DNA from: UBA4085 sp964556755
Lineage (GTDB): Bacteria; Acidobacteriota; Aminicenantia; Aminicenantales; UBA4085
Direction: 5' to 3'
DNA: 64,000 bases
Assembly: GCA_964556755.1 (NCBI GenBank)
Contig: CAZKXI010000014.1
Span: 11,368 to 75,367 of the forward strand
Positions 26,631 through 35,638 of this stretch are shown here, in pieces (position 1 is the first letter of the stretch; the number at the start of each line of letters is the position of its first letter). The position numbers and the translations under genes were made by a program. Below the pieces are notes generated by a model. It searched no databases. It was not told the DNA's origin and saw nothing but the letters and a program-made list of their open reading frames with translations.

Positions 26631-29624
26631 ATGAGCCGACGCGCCGCGATCGCCGGATTGGCCGCCGGGCTGGCCCTGGCCGGATGGGCCGCGGACCGCG
26701 GGCTTCCGCCGTCAAGCGCCGGCGCGGCCGACCGCCGGGCCATGGAGACGGGCTTTCGGCGGCCTCCCGACGAGGCCCGGCCCTGGGTCTATTGGTTCAT
26801 CATGGACGGCAACTCCAGCCGCGAGGGCATGACCGCCGACCTGGAGGCCATGAAGCGGGCCGGGATCGGGGGCGTGGTGCTCCTGGAAGTCGACGTCGGC
26901 ATCCCGCGGGGGCCGGTCGAGTTCATGAGCCCGGCCTGGCGGGCCTTGTTCAAGCACGCCGTCGAGGAGGCCGAGCGCCTCGGCTTGGAGATCACCCTCA
27001 ATGCCGGCCCCGGCTGGACCGGCAGCGGCGGGCCCTGGGTTTCGCCCGCCCAATCCATGCAGCACCTGGTCGCTTCCGCTACCGAAGTCGACGGACCCGG
27101 CCGGATCGAGACCCTGTTGGCGCGACCCAAGCCGAGGCCGCGCTATTTCGGCGGCGACGTGCCCCAAGCGCTGGACGAGGCGAGAGAAGGCTTCTACGAG
27201 GACGTCGCCGTCCTGGCGGTGCCGCGGGTGCCGGAGAAGGCCCGCATCGCCGACATCGACGAGAAAGCCCTCTATCTGCGCCACCCCTACTCCTCCGTGG
27301 CCCAGGTCAGGCCGTTCTTGCCCGCGCCGGCCGGCTATCCGGCCGCGGAGGGCTCCGAGATCATCCCCCGGGACCGGATCGTCGATCTGGCCGGGCGGAT
27401 GGACGCGGCGGGCCGTCTGACCTGGGAGGCTCCCGCGGGGCCGTGGACCGTCCTGCGCTTCGGGCGCGTCAGCACCGGGGCCAACACTCGCCCGGCCCCG
27501 CTTCCCGGCCTGGGCCTCGAGTGCGATAAATTCGATCCCTCGGCCCTGGACGCCCACTACAAGGCCTTCATCGGCTCCCTCTTGGCCGAGATAGGGCCGC
27601 GTCCCGCCGGCCGCCGCTCCGGCTGGACCATGCTCCATATCGACAGCTGGGAGATGGGCGCCCAGAACTGGACCGGCGGATTCCGCGGGGAGTTCACGCG
27701 GCGGCGCGGCTACGATCCCCTGCCCTTCCTGCCGGCCTGGACCGGGCGCATCGTGGACAGCCCGGAGATCACCGAGCGCTTCCTCTGGGACCTGCGCCTG
27801 ACGGCCCAGGAGCTGGTCCTGGAGAGACACGTGCTCCGGCTCAAGGCGCTCGGCCGGGCCGACGGCTTCGGCCTCTCGGTCGAGCCCTATGACATGAATC
27901 CCTGCGCCGATCTGACCCTGGGCGGTCCGGCCGACGTGCCCATGGGCGAATTCTGGGCCCGCGGCTACGGCTATGACACATCCTACAGCGTCTACGAGGC
28001 GGTCTCCATCGCCCACACCGGTGGCCGCCGGATCGTCGGCGCCGAGTCCTTCACCGCGGACGACCGGGAGGCCTGGCGGCTCTACCCGGGGGCCATGAAG
28101 GACCAGGCCGATTGGGCCTTGGCCGCCGGCATCAACCGCTTCGTCTTCCACCGCTACGCCCACCAGCCCCGCCTCGACCAGGCGCCGGGCATGACCATGG
28201 GCCCCTACGGGGCGCATTACGAACGGACCCAGACCTGGTGGAACATGGTCCCCGACTGGAACCTCTACCTGGCCCGCTGCCAGTTCTTGCTGCGCCGCGG
28301 CCTCCCGGTCGCCGACATCCTCTACCTGGCGCCGGAGGGCGCGCCGCAGGTCTTCGTCCCTCCGCCCTCGGCCCTGCGCGGGCCGAAGCCGGTTCAAGAC
28401 CGCCGGGGATACCAATTCGACGGCTGCGCCCCGGAGGCCCTGCGCGAGAGGGCCTCGGTTCAGGATGGACGCATCGTGTTTCCGGACGGCGCCGCCTACG
28501 CCGCCCTCGTCCTGCCGGAGCGGGAGACGATGACCCCGGGCCTGTTGCGGAAGATCAAGGAGCTGGCCGCGGCGGGCGCGGTCGTCATCGGGCCCCGCCC
28601 GCGGGCGGGACTGGGCCTGCAAGGGTATCCGGCCACCGACGACGACGTGCGCCGCCTGGCGGCTGAGCTGTGGGGCCCGGGCTCCGAGAGCGGCATCTCG
28701 ACGCCGGAAGGCCGGGCATTCGGCCGGGGTCGGGTGTTCGAGACGCCGAGGCCCGTTCCCAATCCCGCCTCCGACCCGGCCATCCCCCAGTACTCCGACT
28801 ATGCCCTGGCGGCCGGCCTCCTGGCCGGACGGGGGCTGCCGCCGGATTTCGACTCGGATTCGGACCTTCGCTTCATCCACCGGCGGGATGGGTCGACCGA
28901 TCTCTACTTTCTCTCCAACCCGGCCGATGTCGCGGTCGAGACGACCGGCGTCTTCCGGGTCGCCGGCAAGACGCCCTCCTTCTGGGATCCGGCCTCGGGG
29001 AGGATTCGCAAAGCCCCGCCCTCCGAGCCCACGGACGAGGGCCGGACGCGCCTCCGCCTCGCGCTCGAGGCCCACGGGTCTGTCTTCGTCATCTTCCAGC
29101 CGGCGGATGACGCCTCGCCGGCCGAGGAGCCGGGGCCGGAGCCCGACCGGGCCTTGGAGCTTCGGGGGCCGTGGCGGATTCGCTTCGCCGCCGGACCGGG
29201 CACTCCGGCCGGCCTTGTCCTGCCCGCCCTGACGGATCTCTCGGAATGGGCTGAGGGCGACATCCGGCACTACAGCGGCACGATCACCTACGCCGCGGAG
29301 CTCGACGCCCCGGCCGGGGTCAAGCGGGCCATCCTGGACTTGGGGCGGGTGGAGGTCATGGCCCGCGTGCGCCTGAACGGCAAGGACGTCGGCGTCTCCT
29401 GGCGCGCCCCGCATCGGATCGACCTGGGCGGCGGCCTGAAGCCGGGCCGGAACGCGCTGGAGATCGACGTCGCCAACCTCTGGCTCAACCGCCTGATCGG
29501 CGACGCCGCCCGGCCCGCGGACAAGCGGGTCGCCGCCGCGGCCTGGAATCCGTTCAAGCCCGACTCCCCGCTCCCCCCCTCGGGACTGCTGGGCCCGGTG
29601 CGGCTTCTGATCGCAAGAGACTAG
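26631..29624 (+). CDS. GH106-type glycoside hydrolase (alpha-L-rhamnosidase-like), exported
   Basis: A 997-residue protein. An N-terminal twin-Arg/hydrophobic leader (SRRAAIAGLAAGLALAGWA) is followed by the family signature RPWVYWFIMDGNSSREGMTA and the beta/alpha barrel opening MKRAGIGGVVLLEVD. Further typical blocks are LNAGPGWTGSGGPWV, WEMGAQNWT, AESFTA and RFVFHRYAHQP. Residues about 850-997 form a galactose-binding-like beta-sandwich (LRGPWRIRF, YSGTITYAAELDAP, NLWLNRLIGD). GH106 enzymes remove alpha-L-rhamnose from plant cell-wall polysaccharides such as rhamnogalacturonan. With GH127 at 38.7 kb it suggests use of pectin-like or arabinose-containing glycans. Confidence 0.88.
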   Translation: MSRRAAIAGLAAGLALAGWAADRGLPPSSAGAADRRAMETGFRRPPDEARPWVYWFIMDGNSSREGMTADLEAMKRAGIGGVVLLEVDVGIPRGPVEFMSPAWRALFKHAVEEAERLGLEITLNAGPGWTGSGGPWVSPAQSMQHLVASATEVDGPGRIETLLARPKPRPRYFGGDVPQALDEAREGFYEDVAVLAVPRVPEKARIADIDEKALYLRHPYSSVAQVRPFLPAPAGYPAAEGSEIIPRDRIVDLAGRMDAAGRLTWEAPAGPWTVLRFGRVSTGANTRPAPLPGLGLECDKFDPSALDAHYKAFIGSLLAEIGPRPAGRRSGWTMLHIDSWEMGAQNWTGGFRGEFTRRRGYDPLPFLPAWTGRIVDSPEITERFLWDLRLTAQELVLERHVLRLKALGRADGFGLSVEPYDMNPCADLTLGGPADVPMGEFWARGYGYDTSYSVYEAVSIAHTGGRRIVGAESFTADDREAWRLYPGAMKDQADWALAAGINRFVFHRYAHQPRLDQAPGMTMGPYGAHYERTQTWWNMVPDWNLYLARCQFLLRRGLPVADILYLAPEGAPQVFVPPPSALRGPKPVQDRRGYQFDGCAPEALRERASVQDGRIVFPDGAAYAALVLPERETMTPGLLRKIKELAAAGAVVIGPRPRAGLGLQGYPATDDDVRRLAAELWGPGSESGISTPEGRAFGRGRVFETPRPVPNPASDPAIPQYSDYALAAGLLAGRGLPPDFDSDSDLRFIHRRDGSTDLYFLSNPADVAVETTGVFRVAGKTPSFWDPASGRIRKAPPSEPTDEGRTRLRLALEAHGSVFVIFQPADDASPAEEPGPEPDRALELRGPWRIRFAAGPGTPAGLVLPALTDLSEWAEGDIRHYSGTITYAAELDAPAGVKRAILDLGRVEVMARVRLNGKDVGVSWRAPHRIDLGGGLKPGRNALEIDVANLWLNRLIGDAARPADKRVAAAAWNPFKPDSPLPPSGLLGPVRLLIARD

Positions 29625-29640
29625 CCGGACATTCCCGGCT
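29623..29640. terminator. small hairpin between convergent genes
   Basis: AGCCGG (29623-29628), 6-nt loop, CCGGCT (29635-29640) in the 24-bp gap between the GH106 and ABC permease stop codons. There is no T-run, so it is only a possible weak bidirectional terminator. Confidence 0.3.
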
Positions 29641-29648
29641 TCGCCCCT

Positions 29649-30776
29649 TCACTCCAGCCGCTTGCGGAAGCGGGCGATGCTCAAGGCCAAGATGGCCGTC
29701 CCGAAGGCGGCCATGGCCGCCGCCTCGTCCCATAGCTCGGCCCAACCGGAGCCTTTCAGGAAGACCCCTCTCACGACGGAGAAGAAATACTTGATGGGGA
29801 CGGCCGCGGTCACGGCTCGGAAGAAGGGCGGCATAGTCTCGATCGGGAAGACGAAATTGGACAGCAGGATCATCGGGACCATGAAGAAGACGGCCGTCAG
29901 CATGGCCTGCTGCTGATTGCGGGAGATCGTCGAGATGAACAGGCCCAGTCCCAGGGTGGTGAGCATGAAGATCAGGCTCTGGGCGCCGAGCAGGAGGGCG
30001 CCGCCGCGGAAGGGCACCTGGAAGACGAGGGCCACCAGGGCCGTGATCAAGACGACATCGACGACGCCGATGGCCAGGAAGGGAAGGAGCTTGCCCAGGA
30101 CAAGCTGGCCGGGCCGGATGGGCGTCACGATGAGCTGCTCCATGGTGCCGGTCTCCTTCTCCCGGACGATGCCCATCGAAGCCAGCATCATGGTCATGAC
30201 CATCAGGACGAGGCCGAGGACGCCGGGCACGAGGAAGTTGCGGCTCTTCAGGTCGGGATTGTAGAAGACCCGGACCTGGGGCTCGATCGGGACCGGCCGC
30301 AATCCGATCTCGCGCAAGCGAACGAAGGTCTCCGCCAGAAGCCTCTGGGAGAACCGCGCCGTGACCATGGCCGCATAGTTGAGGCCGGTCGTGGCCGACT
30401 GGCTCTCGGTCCCGTCGGCGATGACCTGGGCGGAGGCCGGACGCCCGGCCAGGATTCGCTCTCCGAAGCCCGGCGCCAGGACGATAGCCATCGACGCCTC
30501 GCCCCGGTCGATGAGAGCATCGACCTCGTCGGAGCGGCCGACGTCCCCCAGCCGGGAGAAATACCCCGACCGGAAGAAGGCGTCCAGGTAGGCCCGGCTC
30601 TGCGGACTCCGGTCCTGGTCGCAGACGGCCGTGGGGATGTCGCGGACGTCCATGTTGACCGCGTAGCCGAGCAGGAGCAGCTGGAAGATCGGGGACAGGA
30701 GCAGGATCGGCGCCATCCGCCTGTCGCGCCGGATATGGATGAATTCCTTCCGCAGAACGGCCAGGATCGCCTTCAT
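29649..30776 (-). CDS. ABC-2 type permease, YbhR/YbhS-like (distal)
   Basis: A 375-residue inner-membrane permease of the ABC-2 drug-efflux class. One N-terminal TM helix (residues about 21-41, LLLSPIFQLLLLGYAVNMDV), a large extracytoplasmic domain (about 42-170) beginning AVCDQDRSPQSRAYLD, then five TM helices including LVLMVMTMMLASMGIVREKETGTMEQLIVTP, the usual coupling region. It overlaps the upstream permease gene by 4 nt and is last in a six-gene operon resembling E. coli ybhGFSR. The two permeases probably form a heterodimer exporting drugs or other amphiphiles. Confidence 0.9.
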   Translation of the reverse strand: MKAILAVLRKEFIHIRRDRRMAPILLLSPIFQLLLLGYAVNMDVRDIPTAVCDQDRSPQSRAYLDAFFRSGYFSRLGDVGRSDEVDALIDRGEASMAIVLAPGFGERILAGRPASAQVIADGTESQSATTGLNYAAMVTARFSQRLLAETFVRLREIGLRPVPIEPQVRVFYNPDLKSRNFLVPGVLGLVLMVMTMMLASMGIVREKETGTMEQLIVTPIRPGQLVLGKLLPFLAIGVVDVVLITALVALVFQVPFRGGALLLGAQSLIFMLTTLGLGLFISTISRNQQQAMLTAVFFMVPMILLSNFVFPIETMPPFFRAVTAAVPIKYFFSVVRGVFLKGSGWAELWDEAAAMAAFGTAILALSIARFRKRLE

Positions 30777-31948
30777 CGCCGCTTCCTCCCCTCCCCCTCC
30801 GCGGCCGAAGTCCGGCGCAGGCGGACCGCGCTCGCGGCCACGGTCAGGGCGGCGAAAAGGGCCAGGAAGAGGGCCTGGTCCCAGAACGCCGGCAGCCCGA
30901 CGCCCTTGATCATGATGTCGCGCAGGGCGACCAGGAAGTAGCGGGCCGGCACGAGCCGGCTAATGGCCTGGATGACGCCGGGCATGTTCCGGATCGGAAA
31001 GACGAAGCCGGACAGGATGAAGGTCGGCAGGAAGGTGCTCAAGATCGAGATCATGAAAGCGACCTGCTGAGTCCGGGTCAGAGTCGAGATGAGGATGCCC
31101 TGGCCGAGGCCGCCCAACAAGAACAAGCCCATGAGCAGGAGGAGCTCCAGATAGCTTCCCCGGATGGGGACACCGAAGAGGACGAATCCCAAGGCCAGGA
31201 CCAGATGGGCCGAGACGAGGGAGATGAGAGCGTAGGGAACCGTCTTGCCCACGATCAGGGCCAGGGGGCTCATTGGGGAGACGAGGAGCTGCTCCATGGT
31301 GCCGCGCTCCTTCTCCCGGACGACGGCAAAGGCGGTCGAGATGACCACGATGATCATAAGGATGAAGGCCATCAGGCCGGGGACCAGGAAGCGCGAGCTG
31401 CGAAGCTCCGGGTTGTACCAGACCCGGACTTCCGTCTCGACCGGGACGGTCAGGCCGCGGAAGCCGCGCGCGTCGAGGGCCTGGGTCGTCATGCGGATCG
31501 AGGCGCTTTGGACGATCGAGGCCATGTACCCGGCCGCGGTGCCGGCGCTCGTGGCGTTGCTGCCGTCCAGCAGGACTTGGATGTCCGCTCCGCGGCCGGC
31601 CAGGAGGCCGTCGGCGAATCCGCGCGGGATGACGACCGCGGCCCGGGCCAGGTCGCGCCCGAACAGTCCGTCGACGGAACGCGGATCGTCCAGCCGGAAG
31701 CGGATGTCGAAGTATTCCGTCGCCGCCAGCTTGTCCAGCAAAGCCCGGCTCAAGGCCGTTCGGTCCTGGTCGCAGACGGCCATGGGGATGTGCTTGAAGT
31801 CGAAGTTCAGGGCATAGCCGTACATAAGGAGGAGAAAGCCGGGCAGGGCCAGGAGGAAGATGAGCGTCCGGGGATCGCGGCGAATCTGGCGGAATTCCTT
31901 GCGGATGATCGGCCGCACGCCCCGCAGAGCAGACCGGGCAGCGCTCAT
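30773..31948 (-). CDS. ABC-2 type permease, YbhR/YbhS-like (proximal)
   Basis: A 391-residue paralogue of the following permease with the same plan: N-terminal helix (LIFLLALPGFLLLMYGYAL), extracytoplasmic domain (PMAVCDQDRTALSRALL onwards) and a five-helix C-terminal part containing VREKERGTMEQLLVSPM. The frame is open upstream, but the start is set at ATG 31948, which overlaps the ATPase stop by 4 nt. The C-terminus is basic. Confidence 0.9.
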   Translation of the reverse strand: MSAARSALRGVRPIIRKEFRQIRRDPRTLIFLLALPGFLLLMYGYALNFDFKHIPMAVCDQDRTALSRALLDKLAATEYFDIRFRLDDPRSVDGLFGRDLARAAVVIPRGFADGLLAGRGADIQVLLDGSNATSAGTAAGYMASIVQSASIRMTTQALDARGFRGLTVPVETEVRVWYNPELRSSRFLVPGLMAFILMIIVVISTAFAVVREKERGTMEQLLVSPMSPLALIVGKTVPYALISLVSAHLVLALGFVLFGVPIRGSYLELLLLMGLFLLGGLGQGILISTLTRTQQVAFMISILSTFLPTFILSGFVFPIRNMPGVIQAISRLVPARYFLVALRDIMIKGVGLPAFWDQALFLALFAALTVAASAVRLRRTSAAEGEGRKRR

Positions 31949-32904
31949 CGCGGGCCCGCCCCCGACGCTTCCTCGATGCGGCGCAGGAAGACGTCCTCCA
32001 GCGAGGGGACGATCCGGTCGATCCGCCGGAGCGCAAGGCCCGCCGAGGCCAGCCGGGCGGCCAGCCGCCGCCGCCCCTCGGCCTCGTCGCCGACGCCGAC
32101 ATGGAGGCTGAGGCCGAAGATGGAGATGTCGAGGACCCAAGGCTCGCGGCGGAGGACCTCCAGCGCTTCGACGGCCCGCTCGCACTCGACCTCCAGGACG
32201 GGGTGCCGGATGGTCGCCGCTTTCAGGGCCGAAGGACTCCCCGCGCCGACGATGCGGCCGGCGTGGATGAGGCGGATATCGTTGCACGACTCGGCCTCGT
32301 CCAGGTAGTGAGTGGTTACAAAGACGGTCACGCCGCCGTCCGAGAGGCGGTTGATGAGATCCCAGAAAGCCCGCCGGGAGACGGGATCGACGCCGCCGGT
32401 CGGCTCGTCCAGGAAGACGATGCCGGGCTCGTGCAGCACGGCGCAGCCAAGGGCCAGGCGCTGCCGCCAGCCCTGCGACAAGGTCCGGGTCAGGCTCCCC
32501 TCCCGGCCCTTCAGGCCGGCCATCTCCAGGACCCAGCCCAGCCGGGAGCGGAGGGCGGTCGGGGATAGGCCGTAGACGCCGCCGAAGAAGAGGATATTCT
32601 CGGCGACGGTCAGGTCTTCGTAGAGCGAGAAGCGCTGGGACATGTATCCGATCGAGCGTTTGACCCTCTCCGGCGAGCGGGCGACGTCGTAGCCCGCCAC
32701 CAGGGCCGTCCCCGAGGTCGGCCGCAGAAGCCCGCAGAGCATCCGGATGGTCGTCGACTTGCCGGCCCCGTTGGCGCCCAGGAAGCCGAAGATGTCGCCG
32801 CGCCGGACGTCGAAGCTGATCCCGTCGACGGCGGAGAAGGAGCCGAATCGCTTGCTCAGGCCGCGGACGTCGATCGATCGGGCGGGCGGCGGCGTCCCGG
32901 TCAT
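31945..32904 (-). CDS. ABC transporter ATP-binding protein (second ATPase)
   Basis: A 319-residue ATPase with Walker A GANGAGKST (near residue 43), Q-loop YMSQRFSLYEDL, Walker B VFLDEPTGGVDP and switch His in TTHYLD. Its signature motif is LSQGWRQR rather than LSGGQ, as seen in one half of some asymmetric exporters. It equals one half of E. coli YbhF, whose two ATPase domains are fused; here they are separate genes. Start ATG 32904 overlaps the first ATPase gene by 4 nt. Confidence 0.92.
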   Translation of the reverse strand: MTGTPPPARSIDVRGLSKRFGSFSAVDGISFDVRRGDIFGFLGANGAGKSTTIRMLCGLLRPTSGTALVAGYDVARSPERVKRSIGYMSQRFSLYEDLTVAENILFFGGVYGLSPTALRSRLGWVLEMAGLKGREGSLTRTLSQGWRQRLALGCAVLHEPGIVFLDEPTGGVDPVSRRAFWDLINRLSDGGVTVFVTTHYLDEAESCNDIRLIHAGRIVGAGSPSALKAATIRHPVLEVECERAVEALEVLRREPWVLDISIFGLSLHVGVGDEAEGRRRLAARLASAGLALRRIDRIVPSLEDVFLRRIEEASGAGPR

Positions 32905-33848
32905 CGGGCGGCCTCCGCGCGGCCGTCCCGGCCGGCGCCCCCGGTCACGGCGATGAAGACGTTCTCCAAGCTGGGCGGGATGACCCGCCAGCCGCCGATC
33001 TCGATGCCGGCCGAGGCCAGGACTCCGGCCACGGCCAGCCGGGCCTTCTCGGCCGAGGCGGCCACGATGTGGAGCCGATCGCCGAAGATCTGGACGCCCT
33101 CCAGCTCGGGCCGCCCCTTCAACAGGAAGTAGGCCCGCCTCGGCTCGCCGCAGACAAGCTCGGCGACTTGGCCGGCCATGAGTCCTTTGACGGCCCGCGG
33201 CGTGTCCGCGGCCACGAGGCGGCCATGGTCCAGGAGCCCGACCCGCGAGGACCTCTCGGCTTCGTCCAGATAGGGAGTCGTCATCAGAATGGTGATGCCC
33301 GAGCGGAGGAGCTGCGAGAGGATGGTCCAGAACTCCCGGCGCGAGACGGGATCGACGCCGGTCGTGGGCTCGTCGAGGAGCAGGAGCCGCGGCTGATGGA
33401 TCAAGGTGCAGGCCAAGGCCAGCTTCTGCCTCATCCCTCCCGACAGGCGCTCGGCCAGGCGGTCCCGGAAGGGGGTCAGGCGGGTGAAGTCCAACAGCTC
33501 GTCCCGGCGCGGGCGGAAGTCCCTCTGGCCGTGGATCTCGGCGAAGAACTCGATGTTCTCGTCCACGGACAGATCGCCGTAAAGGCTGAAGCGCTGGGAC
33601 AGGTAGCCGATCCGGCTCAGGGCGGCTCCCCCGGCGCCCGTGATGTCGCCGCCCAGGATGAGGGCCCGTCCCGACGCCGGCCGCAGGATGCCGCAGAGCA
33701 TGCGGATCAGGGTCGTCTTGCCGGCGCCGTCGGGACCGACCAGGCTGAAGAGCTCGCCCTCGGCGATCCGGAGGCTGACCCCGCGGACCGCCTCGATATC
33801 GCCGAACGACTTCGACAAGCCCTCGGTCTCGACCGCCCAATGGCTCAA
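32901..33848 (-). CDS. ABC transporter ATP-binding protein (first ATPase)
   Basis: A 315-residue ATPase with Walker A GPDGAGKTT, YLSQRFSLYGDL at the Q-loop, a canonical LSGGMRQK signature and Walker B LLLDEPTTGVDP. The switch position is TTPYLD (Pro in place of the usual His), the reverse of its partner's asymmetry. Together the two ATPases therefore carry one canonical signature and one canonical switch His, which suggests a functional heterodimer with one main hydrolysis site. It lies 11 bp after the HlyD gene. Confidence 0.92.
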   Translation of the reverse strand: MSHWAVETEGLSKSFGDIEAVRGVSLRIAEGELFSLVGPDGAGKTTLIRMLCGILRPASGRALILGGDITGAGGAALSRIGYLSQRFSLYGDLSVDENIEFFAEIHGQRDFRPRRDELLDFTRLTPFRDRLAERLSGGMRQKLALACTLIHQPRLLLLDEPTTGVDPVSRREFWTILSQLLRSGITILMTTPYLDEAERSSRVGLLDHGRLVAADTPRAVKGLMAGQVAELVCGEPRRAYFLLKGRPELEGVQIFGDRLHIVAASAEKARLAVAGVLASAGIEIGGWRVIPPSLENVFIAVTGGAGRDGRAEAAR

Positions 33849-33859
33849 CGCGCCTCCGC

Positions 33860-34834
33860 TCAGAGCCGCCCCGCGGCGAGGGCCGCGTCCGCCGGCAGTC
33901 CCGGCTTAAGGGCGCCGTCGCGGTTCTCGATCTCGATCTTGACCCCGAAGACCAGCTTGACCCGATCCTCCCGGGTTTGGACGTTCTTGGGCGTAAACTC
34001 GGCTTCGGGGGAGATGTAGGTGACGGTCCCGGGGAATGTCCGCCCCGGCGCGCCGTCGATCGACACCTCGGCTCGGCCGCCCAGCCGGACGCGGGCCAGC
34101 TCCGCTTCGGTGACATAGATCATGACGTGGACGCGGTCGAGGTCCGAGACCACGGCCAGCGTGGCTCCGGCGGCGACCAGCTCCCCGGCCTCGACCGGGA
34201 CCTGGGTGACGACTCCGGCGACGGGAGAGACGAGATCGCAGTCGGCGATCGACCGGCGCAGGAGGTCCTCCGCCGAGCGGGCCTGCTCCAGCCGGGCCCG
34301 GGCCGCCCGGACTTCCTCCGGGCGGGCCAGGGCCCGGACCTTCTTGAGGCCTTCGGCCGCGGCGGCGGCCTGGGCCCGAGCCATGGTCAAGCGGGCTTCG
34401 GCGTCCTCGGCTTGCTTGGCCGTCACGCTTCCCTGGACGGCCAGGCCGCGCATCCGGTGGGCGTCCGCCTCTGCCGTCTTGAAGGCCGTGTCCGCTTGCC
34501 GAACCGCCTCCTCCGCTTGCCGGACGTCCTCGACCCGGGCTCCGGACTGGAGAAGATCGAGCTGCGCCTGGGCCAGGGCCGTGCCTGCCGCGGCCTGCCG
34601 GAGCTGGATATCGAGCGTGGCATGGTCGATCGAGGCGATCGGGTCCCCCGCCCCGATCCGATCGCCTTCCCGGACCGGAATTTGCAGGATCTGGCCGGGT
34701 GTCTTCGCCGAAAGGCGGACCTGGCGGGCCTCGATGGTCCCCGAGGCGCGCAGGGCGCCGTCGGCCGGTCCGCGGGCGCAGGCCGAGGCCAGGACCATCA
34801 GGCCGAGAGCGGAGAGGGTGCGGTGGACGTTCAT
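33860..34834 (-). CDS. HlyD/YbhG-family periplasmic adaptor (putative lipoprotein)
   Basis: A 324-residue membrane-fusion protein. The N-terminus has a hydrophobic segment ending ASAC (Cys 19), a plausible lipobox. A beta-barrel/lipoyl half follows (VRLSAKTPGQILQIPVREGD), then a long alpha-helical hairpin (about residues 75-185, Ala/Gln/Glu-rich), the second lipoyl half (DLVSPVAGVVTQVPVEAGE) and a C-terminal beta domain. It would link the ABC pump to an outer-membrane channel not encoded here. It overlaps the TetR gene by 4 nt. Confidence 0.9.
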   Translation of the reverse strand: MNVHRTLSALGLMVLASACARGPADGALRASGTIEARQVRLSAKTPGQILQIPVREGDRIGAGDPIASIDHATLDIQLRQAAAGTALAQAQLDLLQSGARVEDVRQAEEAVRQADTAFKTAEADAHRMRGLAVQGSVTAKQAEDAEARLTMARAQAAAAAEGLKKVRALARPEEVRAARARLEQARSAEDLLRRSIADCDLVSPVAGVVTQVPVEAGELVAAGATLAVVSDLDRVHVMIYVTEAELARVRLGGRAEVSIDGAPGRTFPGTVTYISPEAEFTPKNVQTREDRVKLVFGVKIEIENRDGALKPGLPADAALAAGRL

Positions 34835-35520
34835 GCGGAGTCTCCCTTGACGGGGGGGATGCGGAGATCGAGCCGTTCCGGAAGCTCCGAACGGCCCCGT
34901 TCGGTCAGCAAACCCTGGAAGAGGATTCCGACGAGGGCCGAGAAGGTCTCGGAAGCCGAGCGGCCGCCGCGGAGGATGGCATCCGGATTCAGGTGGCGCT
35001 CGATCAGGCCGATAAAGACATCCATGACGAAAGCGGCGTCGAGGTCCGGCCGGAAGACGCCGGCCTCTATGCCCCCCCGCAGGAGGCCCTCGAGGTTCTT
35101 CATCATGATCTCGTGCCGGACGGCGTCGATGGCCTCCCAGACGGGAGGGGCCTGGCGGCGAAGATCCTCGAGCAGGTGGGGGCTGATGGAGGCAAAGAGC
35201 GAGCCGACAGTCCGGAGCAAGGAGGAGACACGCTCGACGAATCCCGCATTCGGATCGGCCAGGACGGCCTCGATGCGGCGGACGGTTCCGAACATCATCC
35301 GCCGCACGACGGCCAGGAGCAGCTCTTCCTTGCCGGAGAAAGCCTTGTAGAGGGTGGCCTTGCCGACCCCGAGCCGGGCGGCCAGGTCGTCCATGGTCAC
35401 CCGGCTGAAGCCGGATCGGAAGAACATCTCCCGGGCCGCGTCGATGCAGCGGTCGCGGAAGGGATCGGCCGGCCCCGGCGGCTCCGGCCTGAGAACTAAC
35501 GAAACTTTTCTGGTTTTCAC
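34831..35520 (-). CDS. TetR-family repressor (CecR/YbiH-like) heading the efflux operon
   Basis: A 229-residue regulator with an N-terminal helix-turn-helix (residues about 22-70; FRSGFSRVTMDDLAARLGVGKATLYKAFSGKEELL) and an all-helical ligand domain with the YbiH/CecR-like ending (FQGLLTERGR). The GTG at 35520 is the only in-frame start before the HTH. It lies 6 nt after the -10, so the transcript is probably leaderless and autoregulated, as is usual for TetR genes that head their own efflux operon. Confidence 0.92.
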   Translation of the reverse strand: MKTRKVSLVLRPEPPGPADPFRDRCIDAAREMFFRSGFSRVTMDDLAARLGVGKATLYKAFSGKEELLLAVVRRMMFGTVRRIEAVLADPNAGFVERVSSLLRTVGSLFASISPHLLEDLRRQAPPVWEAIDAVRHEIMMKNLEGLLRGGIEAGVFRPDLDAAFVMDVFIGLIERHLNPDAILRGGRSASETFSALVGILFQGLLTERGRSELPERLDLRIPPVKGDSA

Positions 35521-35526
35521 GGTTTT

Positions 35527-35554
35527 ATCATAGTCCGATTTCCAGGCCTGTCAA
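35527..35554 (-). promoter_or_regulatory. consensus promoter of the TetR-efflux operon
   Basis: Minus strand TTGACA (35549-35554), 16-bp spacer, TATGAT (35527-35532). The GTG start at 35520 falls at the expected transcription start, leaving no room for a Shine-Dalgarno site. Confidence 0.75.
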
Positions 35555-35638
35555 GGCGGTCGCGCGGGGTCCGGCCAGGGGACGGAGGGCGGGCGGATCG
35601 GGCTCCTGGGAAGGGCTTCGCGGCGGGGCCGGAGCCGC

